Source of the DNA: Microbacterium sp.
GTDB taxonomy: Bacteria > Actinomycetota > Actinomycetes > Actinomycetales > Microbacteriaceae
NCBI GenBank assembly: GCA_003248655.1
Contig: QFPM01000007.1
Span: 62,001-126,000 of the forward strand
DNA: 64,000 nucleotides
Direction: 5' to 3'
Position 1 is the first letter of the stretch. Every line of letters starts with the position of its first letter. Under the pieces are notes generated by a model. It had not been told where the DNA came from. It saw only the letters and a program-made list of their open reading frames with translations, and made no database searches. The position numbers and the translations under genes are program-made. Below, piece after piece: positions 18,395-25,845 of the stretch.

Positions 18395-19150
18395 TCAATA
18401 CCAGCCCTTGGCCTGCGAATGACCCCACGCGCCGCAGGGCGAGCCGTAGCGGCCGCCGATATAGCCCAGGCCCCACGCGATCTGCGTTGCCGGGTTCGTC
18501 TCCCAGTCCGCGCCGGCGGAGGCCATCTTCGAGCCGGGGAGCGCCTGCGGGATGCCGTACGCGCCGCTACCCGAGTTGTGGGCGTTGACCCGCCAGCCCG
18601 ACTCCTTGTTCCACAACGCCACGAGGCACGCGAACTCGTCGTCGCCCCAGCCGCGATCCTGCACCATCGTGTAGGCGATCGCCTGAGCGCTGCCGGGATC
18701 GGGCGTGACGAAGGGCGGCTTCCACGTGCTGGCCGGCTCCGCCACGGGGGTCGGGGTCGGCGTGGGCTTCGGCGCAACATACACCGTGTAGACGATGTCG
18801 TCGCGGCCGAGGGACACCTCTGCCTCGGATGCCGCCAGGAAGGACTGTGCGTCGGGGAAGGAGTCCGCGTACTGCGAGATCGGCGCGAGGTCGGCGGCCT
18901 GCGCGGGAGGTGTCGTCGCGACGAGCGGGCCGGCGTAGGCGACCGCGAGGCCGGCCACCGCAAAGACCGCGAAGGCTGTCGTCGCACCCCGACGAACCCG
19001 ACCCCGAGCTCTTGCCACGGGCTTTGTCGCCACGCGACGCGACCGCGCAAGATCCCGACGCGTGAGAGGGGCGATACCGTGCTCGTGCGACGCCGATCGC
19101 CGCGAGAGTTCGCGGTCGGCCGTCGGGTACAGCTCGGCTTCGGAAGTCAC
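18395..19150 (-). CDS. secreted lytic transglycosylase-like protein
   Basis: 251 residues: basic cytoplasmic N-terminus of about 55 residues, one hydrophobic signal/anchor segment (AFAVFAVAGLAVAYAGPLVA), a Thr/Pro-rich linker (PKPTPTPTP), and a C-terminal lysozyme-like domain with NKESGWRVNAHNSGSGAYG, where the glutamate is the expected catalytic acid, ending in WGHSQAKGWY. This is the arrangement of actinobacterial peptidoglycan lytic proteins related to aggregation-promoting factors. Start is the GTG at 19150; a TAGACT hexamer ends 9 nt before it. Confidence 0.85.
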   Translation of the reverse strand: MTSEAELYPTADRELSRRSASHEHGIAPLTRRDLARSRRVATKPVARARGRVRRGATTAFAVFAVAGLAVAYAGPLVATTPPAQAADLAPISQYADSFPDAQSFLAASEAEVSLGRDDIVYTVYVAPKPTPTPTPVAEPASTWKPPFVTPDPGSAQAIAYTMVQDRGWGDDEFACLVALWNKESGWRVNAHNSGSGAYGIPQALPGSKMASAGADWETNPATQIAWGLGYIGGRYGSPCGAWGHSQAKGWY

Positions 19151-19159
19151 AGTGCGTCG

Positions 19160-19165
19160 AGTCTA
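19160..19165 (-). promoter_or_regulatory. lytic transglycosylase -10 element
   Basis: TAGACT, 9 nt before the GTG at 19150, giving at most a 2-3 nt leader. Confidence 0.45.
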
Positions 19166-19191
19166 CCCGCCCGTGCGTCGAGGTGCCACGC

Positions 19192-19755
19192 TCACCCGAC
19201 CGCGAGCATCACCTCGACGACCGCGTCGAGCACGGCATCCACCTGGGTTTCGTCGTAGCCGCGCCGCTGCATCCGGAATGCGACACTGCGGATCTGCTCC
19301 GCAGAGATCGGTTCGCCGCTCTCGAGGTAGCGCGCGATCTTGTCCGCCACGAGGTCCACTTCGTCGACCCGATATCCGAACCGGAGCGGCCCGACACGAC
19401 GGAATCGGTGTCGCCTCGGCCGGGTGAGCCGATCGAGGACCTCCTGCGCGAGCCTGCGCGACTGACCCACCCACGCGCGTGCACCCGCGCGGGTGAGGGC
19501 GTGCTCGCGCTCCCGCGCCGCAAATGCGTCTTCGATGCGCCCGAGCGCCGCGTCGACGGACGAGACCTGGTAGCCGCCGCGGACGAGCGGGAAGGCCGCC
19601 GTGCGCACGGAGTTCGCGTCGAGCTCACCCGCACCCGGCGATTCGAAGGATGACCGCGCGCGCGCCAGGAAGTGATCCACGTCATCCGGCCGATACCCCT
19701 TCTGCCGGCCGGACGCGTACGGGAACGGAGCTGCCTGGGTCGTTTCGTCGCTCAC
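19192..19755 (-). CDS. DivIVA-domain repeat protein
   Basis: 187 residues built from four copies of a short DivIVA-like unit with the core GY-x4-VD-x2-L: GYRPDDVDHFL, GYQVSSVDAAL, GYRVDEVDLV and GYDETQVDAVL. True DivIVA/Wag31 has one such unit followed by a long coiled coil; here the coiled coil is missing. Related cytoplasmic proteins are annotated as DivIVA domain-containing; a link to polar growth is inference. The GTG at 19755 overlaps cdsA by 4 bp in the run frr-cdsA-this gene. Confidence 0.8.
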   Translation of the reverse strand: MSDETTQAAPFPYASGRQKGYRPDDVDHFLARARSSFESPGAGELDANSVRTAAFPLVRGGYQVSSVDAALGRIEDAFAAREREHALTRAGARAWVGQSRRLAQEVLDRLTRPRRHRFRRVGPLRFGYRVDEVDLVADKIARYLESGEPISAEQIRSVAFRMQRRGYDETQVDAVLDAVVEVMLAVG

Positions 19756-20774
19756 GTGACCACCAAAGGAGAGAAGAAGAAGTACATCGCGAGGGCCGCC
19801 GCCGCCGACGGAAGAATGGAGTCGAGGCGGTCGAGCACGCCGCCGTGTCCCGGGAGCCACGAGCTCATGTCCTTGATGCCGAGATCGCGTTTGATCATCG
19901 ACTCACCGAGGTCGCCGGCGGTGGCACACCCGAGGATCACGGCGCCGAAGATCGCCCCGACCCACCAGGGCGCATGGAGGACGAGCATGCCGTATCCGAT
20001 CGACACCGCGACAGCAGCCAGCGCTCCCCCGGCAAAGCCCTCCCAGGTCTTCTTGGGGCTGATGCGTGGCGCCATCGGGTGCGACCCGAAGGCGAGGCCG
20101 CTCGCGTAGGCACCGGTATCGGCCGCGACGGCCGCCGCGATCATCCCGAGCACCCAGTACTCCCCCTGATCCTGCTGCAGCAGGATCAGGGCGAGCGATG
20201 CGAGGAAGGGCACATACAACGGCACGAACCCGCTGATCAGCACGTCGGTGAGCACGTCGGCGTATCTGCGACCGTCCCTCGCCGCCATCTGCGCGAGCAG
20301 GCGCCACACGATGACCAGGGTGACGCACGCGAACGTGATGACCCAGTGCGTCCAGTGCCCGAGAAAGGCCCCGGAGAGCATGATGATGCCGCCGGCGACG
20401 AGCTGGGGCACGACATCGACCCGGTGCCCGGCGGTCTGCAGAGCGCGGACGAACTCGAACACGCCGAGCAGGCAGACGGGGATGGCGAACAGCAGGAAGA
20501 GCCACTTCACGAACAGCAGCGATGCCAGGACGACCGCACCGATCCCGACGCCGATGAGTATGGCCATCAGCAGGTTCCGACCGGTGCGTTCGTTGATGCG
20601 GTCCTGGACCTGCTCGAAGTCGGCACGCGCACGATCGAACTGCTGCTCAAACTCGTTCCGCGCAGCACGGACGTGATCGTGGAAGGCAGAGGCGGGCTCG
20701 GCGGGTCGCCGCGCTGCCGCACGCGTCAGCGGCGGGTCATCACTCGCCGGGACGTCTCCGGAAGGATCGGACAC
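19752..20774 (-). CDS. cdsA: phosphatidate cytidylyltransferase
   Basis: Makes CDP-diacylglycerol from phosphatidate and CTP, the precursor of PI, PG and cardiolipin. The 340-residue integral membrane protein shows about eight membrane segments after a soluble N-terminal tail of about 70 residues, and the CDS signature near the C-terminus (ISPKKTWEGFAGG, then GDLGESMIKRDLGIKD, GHGGVLDRLDS). The tail is charged and partly helical. GTG start with GAGG 8 nt upstream, placed 3 bp after the frr stop. Confidence 0.95.
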   Translation of the reverse strand: MSDPSGDVPASDDPPLTRAAARRPAEPASAFHDHVRAARNEFEQQFDRARADFEQVQDRINERTGRNLLMAILIGVGIGAVVLASLLFVKWLFLLFAIPVCLLGVFEFVRALQTAGHRVDVVPQLVAGGIIMLSGAFLGHWTHWVITFACVTLVIVWRLLAQMAARDGRRYADVLTDVLISGFVPLYVPFLASLALILLQQDQGEYWVLGMIAAAVAADTGAYASGLAFGSHPMAPRISPKKTWEGFAGGALAAVAVSIGYGMLVLHAPWWVGAIFGAVILGCATAGDLGESMIKRDLGIKDMSSWLPGHGGVLDRLDSILPSAAAALAMYFFFSPLVVT

Positions 20775-20777
20775 CGG

Positions 20778-21332
20778 TCAGACCTCGAGCAGCTCTGCCT
20801 CTTTGCGCCCGAGCGCGACATCGATCTCGTCGACGTGCGCACGGGTGATACTGTCGAGCTCCTTCTCCGCACGCACCAGGTCGTCTTCGCCCACCTCGCT
20901 CTTGAGCGCGTCGAGCTCGTCCTTGGCCTTGCGCCGGATGCCGCGGAGGTGCACCTTGGCATCCTCGCCCTTGCTACGTACGAGCTTGACGTACTCCTTG
21001 CGACGCTCGGCTGTGAGCTCGGGCATCGTAACCCGTACGAGGTTGCCATCGTTGGTCGGGTTCACGCCGAGATTCGGGATGTCGCGGATCGCCTGCTCGA
21101 TCGCCTTCAGCGCTGACTTGTCGTAGGGCGTGACGACAAGCGTCCGCGCCTCGGGCGTGTTCAGCGACGCAAGCTGTGCGAGCGGCGTCGGCGAGCCGTA
21201 GTAGTCGACCAGAACCTTCTGGAAGAGAGCCGGGTTGGCGCGACCCGTGCGCACCGTGGCGAAGTCGTCCTTGGCGGCCTCGACGGCGCGATCCATGCGT
21301 CCGCTCGTTTCGGACAGGATGTCGGCGATCAC
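20778..21332 (-). CDS. frr: ribosome recycling factor
   Basis: Splits post-termination ribosomes together with EF-G. The 184-residue protein shows the two-domain pattern: an N-terminal helix (DRAVEAAKDDFATVRTGRANP), the beta domain with YYGSPTPLAQLA and RTLVVTPYDKSA, and the C-terminal helices with ERRKEYVKLVRSKGEDAKV. Two GTG codons lie 6 bp apart; the one at 21332 is preferred because GGAG lies 5 nt before it while the other touches that site. Follows pyrH with 52 bp between and has its own -10. Confidence 0.96.
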   Translation of the reverse strand: MIADILSETSGRMDRAVEAAKDDFATVRTGRANPALFQKVLVDYYGSPTPLAQLASLNTPEARTLVVTPYDKSALKAIEQAIRDIPNLGVNPTNDGNLVRVTMPELTAERRKEYVKLVRSKGEDAKVHLRGIRRKAKDELDALKSEVGEDDLVRAEKELDSITRAHVDEIDVALGRKEAELLEV

Positions 21333-21363
21333 GGTCACTCCATTCGTTGTTGCTTCGAGGACG

Positions 21364-21369
21364 ATTCTA
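21364..21369 (-). promoter_or_regulatory. frr -10 element
   Basis: TAGAAT between pyrH and frr, predicting a leader of about 25 nt that contains the GGAG ribosome-binding site. Confidence 0.5.
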
Positions 21370-21384
21370 CTGTGGCACGCCTTC

Positions 21385-22104
21385 TCAGACCGTGACGAGC
21401 GTCCCCATCCGATCGCCCAGAAGCGCCCGCGTGACGTTGCCCTCGGGCTCCATGCCGAACACCCGCATGTCAATCCCGTTGTCCATGCAGAGGCTGAACG
21501 CGGTCGAATCGACGACCTTCAGGCCGCGCTGCAGCGCGTCCTGGTAAGTGATGCGGTCGATGAGGGTCGCACCCGCATCCTTCTTCGGATCGGCCGTGTA
21601 CACGCCGTCGACGCCGTTCTTCGCGACCAGCACCTCGTCGGCGCCGATCTCGAGCGCGCGCTGCGCGGCGACCGTGTCGGTGGAGAAGTACGGCAGGCCG
21701 GCGCCCGCGCCGAAGATCACGACACGGCCCTTCTCGAGGTGTCGCTCTGCGCGGCGCGGGATGTAGGGCTCGGCGACCTGGGTCATCGAGATCGCGGACT
21801 GTACGCGTGTCGCGGCGCCCGCCTGCTCGAGGAAGTCCTGCAGGGCGAGCGCGTTCATGACGGTGCCGAGCATGCCCATGTAGTCGGCGCGCCCTCGATC
21901 CATACCGCGCTGACTGAGCTCCGCGCCGCGGAAGAAGTTGCCGCCGCCGACGACGATCGCGATCTCGACGCGGTCGACAGCCGCAGCGATCTCGCGGGCG
22001 ATCTGGCTGACAACGTCGGGATTGACACCGAGCTGCCCTCCTCCGAACGCCTCTCCGGACAGCTTCAACAGGACGCGACGGCGTCCGGTGTTCTCATCGA
22101 TCAC
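21385..22104 (-). CDS. pyrH: UMP kinase
   Basis: Phosphorylates UMP to UDP in pyrimidine nucleotide synthesis; bacterial-type hexameric enzyme of the amino acid kinase fold. The 239-residue product has LLKLSGEAFGG at the N-terminus, VVGGGNFFRGAELSQRGMDR, and the ATP-site segment EVLVAKNGVDGVYTADPKKD. Translation starts at a GTG with AGAGGA 7 nt upstream. It sits between tsf and frr in the conserved rpsB-tsf-pyrH-frr order but is separated from tsf by a terminator and has its own -10. Confidence 0.96.
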   Translation of the reverse strand: MIDENTGRRRVLLKLSGEAFGGGQLGVNPDVVSQIAREIAAAVDRVEIAIVVGGGNFFRGAELSQRGMDRGRADYMGMLGTVMNALALQDFLEQAGAATRVQSAISMTQVAEPYIPRRAERHLEKGRVVIFGAGAGLPYFSTDTVAAQRALEIGADEVLVAKNGVDGVYTADPKKDAGATLIDRITYQDALQRGLKVVDSTAFSLCMDNGIDMRVFGMEPEGNVTRALLGDRMGTLVTV

Positions 22105-22128
22105 GCAGGGATCCTCTCGTCTGGTTGC

Positions 22129-22134
22129 ACACTA
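22129..22134 (-). promoter_or_regulatory. pyrH -10 element
   Basis: TAGTGT on the minus strand, 24 nt upstream of the pyrH GTG and just after the tsf terminator. Confidence 0.45.
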
Positions 22135-22152
22135 GCGAACCGGGTGCAGAAA

Positions 22153-22183
22153 GGGGGCCCGCATCCGATGAATGCGAGCCCCC
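22153..22183 (-). terminator. intrinsic terminator after tsf
   Basis: 12-bp arms (22153-22164 and 22172-22183) with one mismatch around a 7-nt loop; the minus-strand transcript continues into TTT. It begins 9 bp past the tsf stop and separates rpsB-tsf from pyrH-frr. Confidence 0.8.
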
Positions 22184-22192
22184 TTCCGCGTC

Positions 22193-23020
22193 TTACGCGC
22201 CGACCTTGTAGCGGACGAAGTCCGTGATGGTCAGTCCCGCATCCTGCGCGACCTTGGCGACCGACAGCTTGTTGTCCTTCGCGTAGTCCTGATCGAGCAG
22301 GGCGACCTGCTTGAAGAACGCGTTCACGCGACCCTCGACGATCTTCGGGAGCGCGGCCTCGGGCTTGCCCTCGTTGCGCGAAATCTCGGTGACGATCTCA
22401 CGCTCCTTGTCGACCTCGGCGGCGGGGACATCCTCACGCGTGAGGTACGACGGGTTCGCGAACGAGATGTGCTGCGCGATCGAGCGCGCCGTTTCCGCGT
22501 CGTCGCCCGAGTAGGCGAGGACGACGCCGACCTGCGGCGGGAGATCCTTGCTCGTCTTGTGCAGGTAGATCTCGAACCCTTCGCCCGAGAGCGTGCGCAC
22601 GCGACGGAGCTCGACCTTCTCGCCGATGATGGCGGCCTCGTCGGAGATGAGGTCTGCCACCGTCTGCGACCCGGCGGGCGCGGCAAGCGCCGCCTCGACG
22701 GACTCGGCGTCGACGGCCGCTGCCGCCTCCAGCACCTTGTCGGCGAGGGCGATGAAGCGCTCGTTCTTCGCGACGAAGTCGGTCTCGGTGTTGAGCTCGA
22801 GGATCGTGACCTTGTCGCCGTGCTGGACGGCGGCCACGAGGCCCTCGCTCGTCGAGCGGTCAGCGCGCTTCGCGTTGCCCTTCGCGCCCTTCAGGCGCAG
22901 GATCTCGACCGCCTTCTCGAGGTCGCCATCGGCCTCCTCGAGCGCCTTCTTCGTGTCGACCATGCCCGTTCCGAGCTGCTCGCGCAGCGCCTTGATGTCG
23001 GCGATGGTGAAGTTTGCCAT
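22193..23020 (-). CDS. tsf: elongation factor Ts
   Basis: Nucleotide exchange factor for EF-Tu. The 275-residue protein starts MANFTIADIKALREQLGTGM, contains the GTGMVDTKKALEEADGD signature and the dimerisation core with TETDFVAKNERF. The ATG has AAGGAG upstream. Second gene of rpsB-tsf, with an 89-bp gap that contains a strong hairpin. A terminator follows. Confidence 0.97.
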   Translation of the reverse strand: MANFTIADIKALREQLGTGMVDTKKALEEADGDLEKAVEILRLKGAKGNAKRADRSTSEGLVAAVQHGDKVTILELNTETDFVAKNERFIALADKVLEAAAAVDAESVEAALAAPAGSQTVADLISDEAAIIGEKVELRRVRTLSGEGFEIYLHKTSKDLPPQVGVVLAYSGDDAETARSIAQHISFANPSYLTREDVPAAEVDKEREIVTEISRNEGKPEAALPKIVEGRVNAFFKQVALLDQDYAKDNKLSVAKVAQDAGLTITDFVRYKVGA

Positions 23021-23055
23021 GAGTGGTGGCTCCTTGATTCTGGTGGGTAGATACC

Positions 23056-23090
23056 GCGCGGGACCGACGCGATCAGCGACGGCCCCGCGC
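23056..23090 (-). promoter_or_regulatory. rpsB-tsf intergenic hairpin
   Basis: 11-bp arms at 23056-23066 and 23080-23090, fully paired in the minus-strand RNA apart from one G-U wobble. No T tract follows, so it is more likely an attenuator or RNA-stability element than a full terminator. Confidence 0.55.
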
Positions 23091-23109
23091 CGAAAGAGGT
23101 GTTCTCGCC

Positions 23110-24021
23110 TTACTCGGCGGCGTCGGCCTTCGCCTCGGCTGCGGCCTCGGCGCCTGCGTCATCGGCGGCCGACTCAGTCGCGATCGTCTCGACCTCTGCG
23201 ACATCGGTGACGATGGGCGTCTCATCGGCAGCGACCTCGACGGGCGCCTCTTCGACAGCGCCGCCTTGCTCGAGCAGCTCGCGCTCCCAGTCTGCCAGCG
23301 GCTCGGCATCCGCCGACTCGTCGGTCGGCTGGTGGCGCTGGATGAGACCCTCGGCCGCGGCATCCGCGATGATGCGGGTGAGCAGGCCCACCGAACGGAT
23401 CGCGTCGTCGTTGCCCGGGATCGGGAACTGGAACTCGTCGGGGTCGGCGTTCGTGTCGAGGATGCCGATCACGGGGATGCCGAGCTTGCGGGCCTCGTCG
23501 ATCGCGAGGTGCTCGCGCTTGGCGTCGACGACCCAGAGGGCCGACGGCGTCTTCTGCAGGTTGCGGATGCCGCCGAGCGACTTGTGCAGCTTGTCCAGCT
23601 CACGACGCTTGAGCAGGAGCTCCTTCTTCGTGAAGCCCGAGTCGGCGGGGTTGTCGAAGTCGAGCTCCTCGAGCTCCTTCATGCGGGCGAGCCGCTTGCT
23701 GACCGTCGAGAAGTTGGTGAGGAGGCCGCCCAGCCAGCGCTGGTTCACGTAGGGCTGGCCGACGCGGGTCGCCTGCTCGGCGATGACCTCCTGCGCCTGC
23801 TTCTTGGTGCCGACGAACAGCACCGTGCCGCCGTGGGCGACGGTTTCGCGCACGTATTCGTACGCCTTGTCGATGTACCCGAGCGACTGCTGCAGGTCGA
23901 TGATGTGGATGCCGGAGCGCTCCGTGAGGATGAAGCGCTTCACCTTCGGGTTCCACCGGCGGGTCTGGTGCCCGAAGTGGACGCCGCTGTCGAGCAGCTG
24001 GCGGATCGTGACGACGGCCAT
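23110..24021 (-). CDS. rpsB: 30S ribosomal protein S2
   Basis: 303 residues, starting MAVVTIRQLLDSGVHFGHQT with the S2 signature and containing RSGIHIIDLQQS and LFVGTKKQAQEVI. About 75 residues of acidic, Ala/Glu-rich C-terminal tail follow the conserved core, typical of actinobacterial S2. The ATG at 24021 has AGAAGGAG upstream; the longer open frame before it is the 5' leader. First gene of rpsB-tsf. Confidence 0.97.
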   Translation of the reverse strand: MAVVTIRQLLDSGVHFGHQTRRWNPKVKRFILTERSGIHIIDLQQSLGYIDKAYEYVRETVAHGGTVLFVGTKKQAQEVIAEQATRVGQPYVNQRWLGGLLTNFSTVSKRLARMKELEELDFDNPADSGFTKKELLLKRRELDKLHKSLGGIRNLQKTPSALWVVDAKREHLAIDEARKLGIPVIGILDTNADPDEFQFPIPGNDDAIRSVGLLTRIIADAAAEGLIQRHQPTDESADAEPLADWERELLEQGGAVEEAPVEVAADETPIVTDVAEVETIATESAADDAGAEAAAEAKADAAE

Positions 24022-24082
24022 GGCCGTACTCCTTCTGTTGGGGTTGTTCGCTCGGTCGGTCGACCGATGCTTCCTGGTGCCC

Positions 24083-24133
24083 GGCACACACCCGCTCGCC
24101 GCTTGCGCGGTGAGACCTCGGGGTGTGGGTGCC
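24083..24133 (-). promoter_or_regulatory. structured 5' leader of rpsB
   Basis: An outer stem pairs 24083-24087 with 24129-24133 and 24088-24093 with 24121-24126, leaving a 2-nt bulge. Inside it the RNA has an 8-bp arm pair with one A-C mismatch, capped by a GCAA tetraloop (24095-24102 with 24107-24114). It lies 62-112 nt upstream of the S2 start, where autoregulatory leaders of ribosomal operons are found. Confidence 0.5.
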
Positions 24134-24181
24134 GCGCGGGCGATGTCTGTCGACTCGTCCAACGCTCTGGGCACGCGTAGT

Positions 24182-24200
24182 CACCCCGACGAGCGGGGTG
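24182..24200 (-). promoter_or_regulatory. hairpin at the start of the rpsB transcript
   Basis: Perfect 7-bp arms (24182-24188, 24194-24200) with a 5-nt loop. It would lie at the extreme 5' end of an rpsB transcript starting near 24202. Confidence 0.4.
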
Positions 24201-24208
24201 CGGATGCC

Positions 24209-24214
24209 AGTGTA
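24209..24214 (-). promoter_or_regulatory. candidate rpsB -10 element
   Basis: TACACT on the minus strand; a start about 7 nt downstream gives a leader of about 180 nt. No convincing -35 was found. Confidence 0.4.
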
Positions 24215-24314
24215 TCAGGGCACAGCCTCCTCCCCCGACTCGGATTCCGTCCGATCATCCACAGATCGCCGGTTCCGGCGCCTGCGAGCTGCCGCGGACG
24301 GGCACAGTGGAGCG

Positions 24315-24878
24315 ATGATCTCGCTTCGCTCTCGCCTCGCGCTCGCCGCACGAGCGCTCGCGATCGCTCTCGCGTCGATGACGGCGGCGTCTGCCGCGGG
24401 TGCGCCAGGGGACGCGCTCGAGGGATGGGAATGGCCGGTGTCGCCGGTGCGGATCGTCGAGTCCTACCTTGCGCCCGCGCATCGCTACGGTCCCGGACAC
24501 CGCGGCATCGATCTCGCGGCACCGCGCGGAACGGAGGTGACGGCACCCGCCGACGGCATCATCGCGTTCGTGGGGGTCGTGGCGGGGCGACCGGTGCTCA
24601 CGATCGATCACGGGTCGGGGCTCGTGACGACACTCGAGCCGGTGACGGCGAGTGTTCCCGTCGATGCGGCCGTGCACGCCGGGGAGGTCGTCGGAGTGGC
24701 GGATGTCGGAGGTCACGCTGCCCTGGACACCATCCACTTCGGTGTCCGCAAAGACGGGGAATACATCAACCCGATGTTGCTGCTCGCCGGCATCCCTCGC
24801 GCCGTGCTGCTCGCCGGCATCCCTCGCGCCGTGCTGCTCGCCGGCATCCCTCGCGCCGTGCTGCTGCCCTGTTGTTGA
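24315..24878 (+). CDS. secreted M23 (LytM-type) peptidase-like protein with C-terminal tandem repeat
   Basis: 187 residues: a signal peptide (basic RSRLALAARALAIALASMTAASAAGA), then a LytM/M23 fold with GPGHRGIDLAAPRGTEV (His and Asp metal ligands) and the final IHFGV. The first histidine of the usual HxH is threonine (DTIHFGV), a change also common in actinobacterial homologues, so activity is uncertain. The last 30 residues are three copies of LLAGIPRAV ending PCC, encoded by a perfect 27-bp triplicate. M23 genes next to rpsB are common in this phylum. The ATG is the first codon that gives a signal peptide. Confidence 0.82.
   Translation: MISLRSRLALAARALAIALASMTAASAAGAPGDALEGWEWPVSPVRIVESYLAPAHRYGPGHRGIDLAAPRGTEVTAPADGIIAFVGVVAGRPVLTIDHGSGLVTTLEPVTASVPVDAAVHAGEVVGVADVGGHAALDTIHFGVRKDGEYINPMLLLAGIPRAVLLAGIPRAVLLAGIPRAVLLPCC
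24780..24860 (+). repeat. three perfect 27-bp tandem repeats inside the M23 gene
   Basis: Units at 24780-24806, 24807-24833 and 24834-24860 are identical and keep frame, adding nine residues each (LLAGIPRAV register). Each contains GGCATCC. Confidence 0.97.
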
Positions 24879-24905
24879 GCGGTCCCTGCGCTGCGGGTGC
24901 TGTGA

Positions 24906-25805
24906 TCAGGCCCGCGGGTGCGCGAGCCGGTACGCGGCGGTGAGCTTCTCGGCCGAGACGTGGGTGTAGATCTGCGTCGTGCCGAGGCTCGCGTGACCGA
25001 GCATCTCCTGCACCGTGCGCAGATCGGCGCCTCCGTCGAGCAGGTGTGTCGCGGCGGAGTGCCGCAGGGCGTGCGGGCCGACCCGCTCCCGCCCGACGGC
25101 AGGGGCAAGCACGCGCGACACGACCTCGTAGGCGGCGCGCGTGCCCAGCCGCGCGCCTCGCGCGCCCAGGAACAGCGCCGGGGTACCGGAGCCACGCGCC
25201 ACGAGCGCAGGACGCCCGGTCGCGAGATACGCGTCGAGCGCGTGGGCCGCCGGGTCTCCGTAGGGCACGATCCGTTCTTTGGATCCTTTGCCGAGCACGC
25301 GAATCGTCCGGCGGTGCCGGTCGAGTTCGTCGAGGTCCGCCCCGCACAGTTCGGCGACGCGCAGTGCCGACGCGTAGAGGAGCTCGAGGATCGCCGCGTC
25401 GCGCAGCGCGATGGGGTCGCCGTCGGCGGCGCGCACCGATGCGGCATCCAGCACGCCATCGACGGCGTCCGCCGTGGCCACCTTCGGGAGGGAACGCCCG
25501 CGTTTCGGTGCCACGAGCCGAAGGCTCGGGTCCGAGGCGATGATGCCGGCGTCGGTCGCCCACGCGAAGAAGCCGCGCGCGGACGCCGTGCGGCGCGCGA
25601 TCGTCGCCCGGGCATCCCCCCGCTCGCTCGCCCGCCACAGCCAGGTGCGGAGATGCTCGAGGTCGAGGTCCTCAAGGGAGAGGTCACCGGTCGCGTCGCT
25701 CAGGTCGCGGAGGTCCGACGCGTATGCACGGACCGTCGCGGGCGAGAGTCGCCGCACGTCGGCGAGATGCGCCAGATAGGCGCTCGCCGCGTCGGACAGT
25801 CTCAC
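24906..25805 (-). CDS. xerC: tyrosine recombinase XerC
   Basis: Resolves chromosome dimers at dif with XerD. The 299-residue protein has the SAM-like core-binding domain (residues about 1-90) and the catalytic domain with the tetrad: Arg in YASALRVAELCG, Lys in GKGSKERIVP, HxxR in HALRHSAATHLLDGG, His in LGHASLGTTQIYTH and the Tyr nucleophile in the same segment. Length fits XerC rather than a phage integrase, and the dprA-xerC-rpsB context is that of the housekeeping gene. The GTG at 25805 gives the expected N-terminus; GGGGAGG lies 12 nt upstream. Confidence 0.93.
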   Translation of the reverse strand: MRLSDAASAYLAHLADVRRLSPATVRAYASDLRDLSDATGDLSLEDLDLEHLRTWLWRASERGDARATIARRTASARGFFAWATDAGIIASDPSLRLVAPKRGRSLPKVATADAVDGVLDAASVRAADGDPIALRDAAILELLYASALRVAELCGADLDELDRHRRTIRVLGKGSKERIVPYGDPAAHALDAYLATGRPALVARGSGTPALFLGARGARLGTRAAYEVVSRVLAPAVGRERVGPHALRHSAATHLLDGGADLRTVQEMLGHASLGTTQIYTHVSAEKLTAAYRLAHPRA

Positions 25806-25845
25806 TCGCCCAGCATGCCTCCCCGGACACCGGCGGGCGCCGCGT

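Noticed and set aside
19524..21116. 530-codon plus-strand open frame across the DivIVA-like gene, cdsA and frr
   Set aside because: Shadow of three well-supported minus-strand genes; no ribosome-binding site and no recognisable domain.
24780..24860. Possible CRISPR array
   Set aside because: The three 27-bp units are directly adjacent with no spacers and lie in frame within a coding sequence; no cas genes nearby.
24906..25805. Integrase marking a mobile element
   Set aside because: Length, dprA neighbour and position before rpsB are those of housekeeping XerC; no attachment-site repeats or phage genes found.
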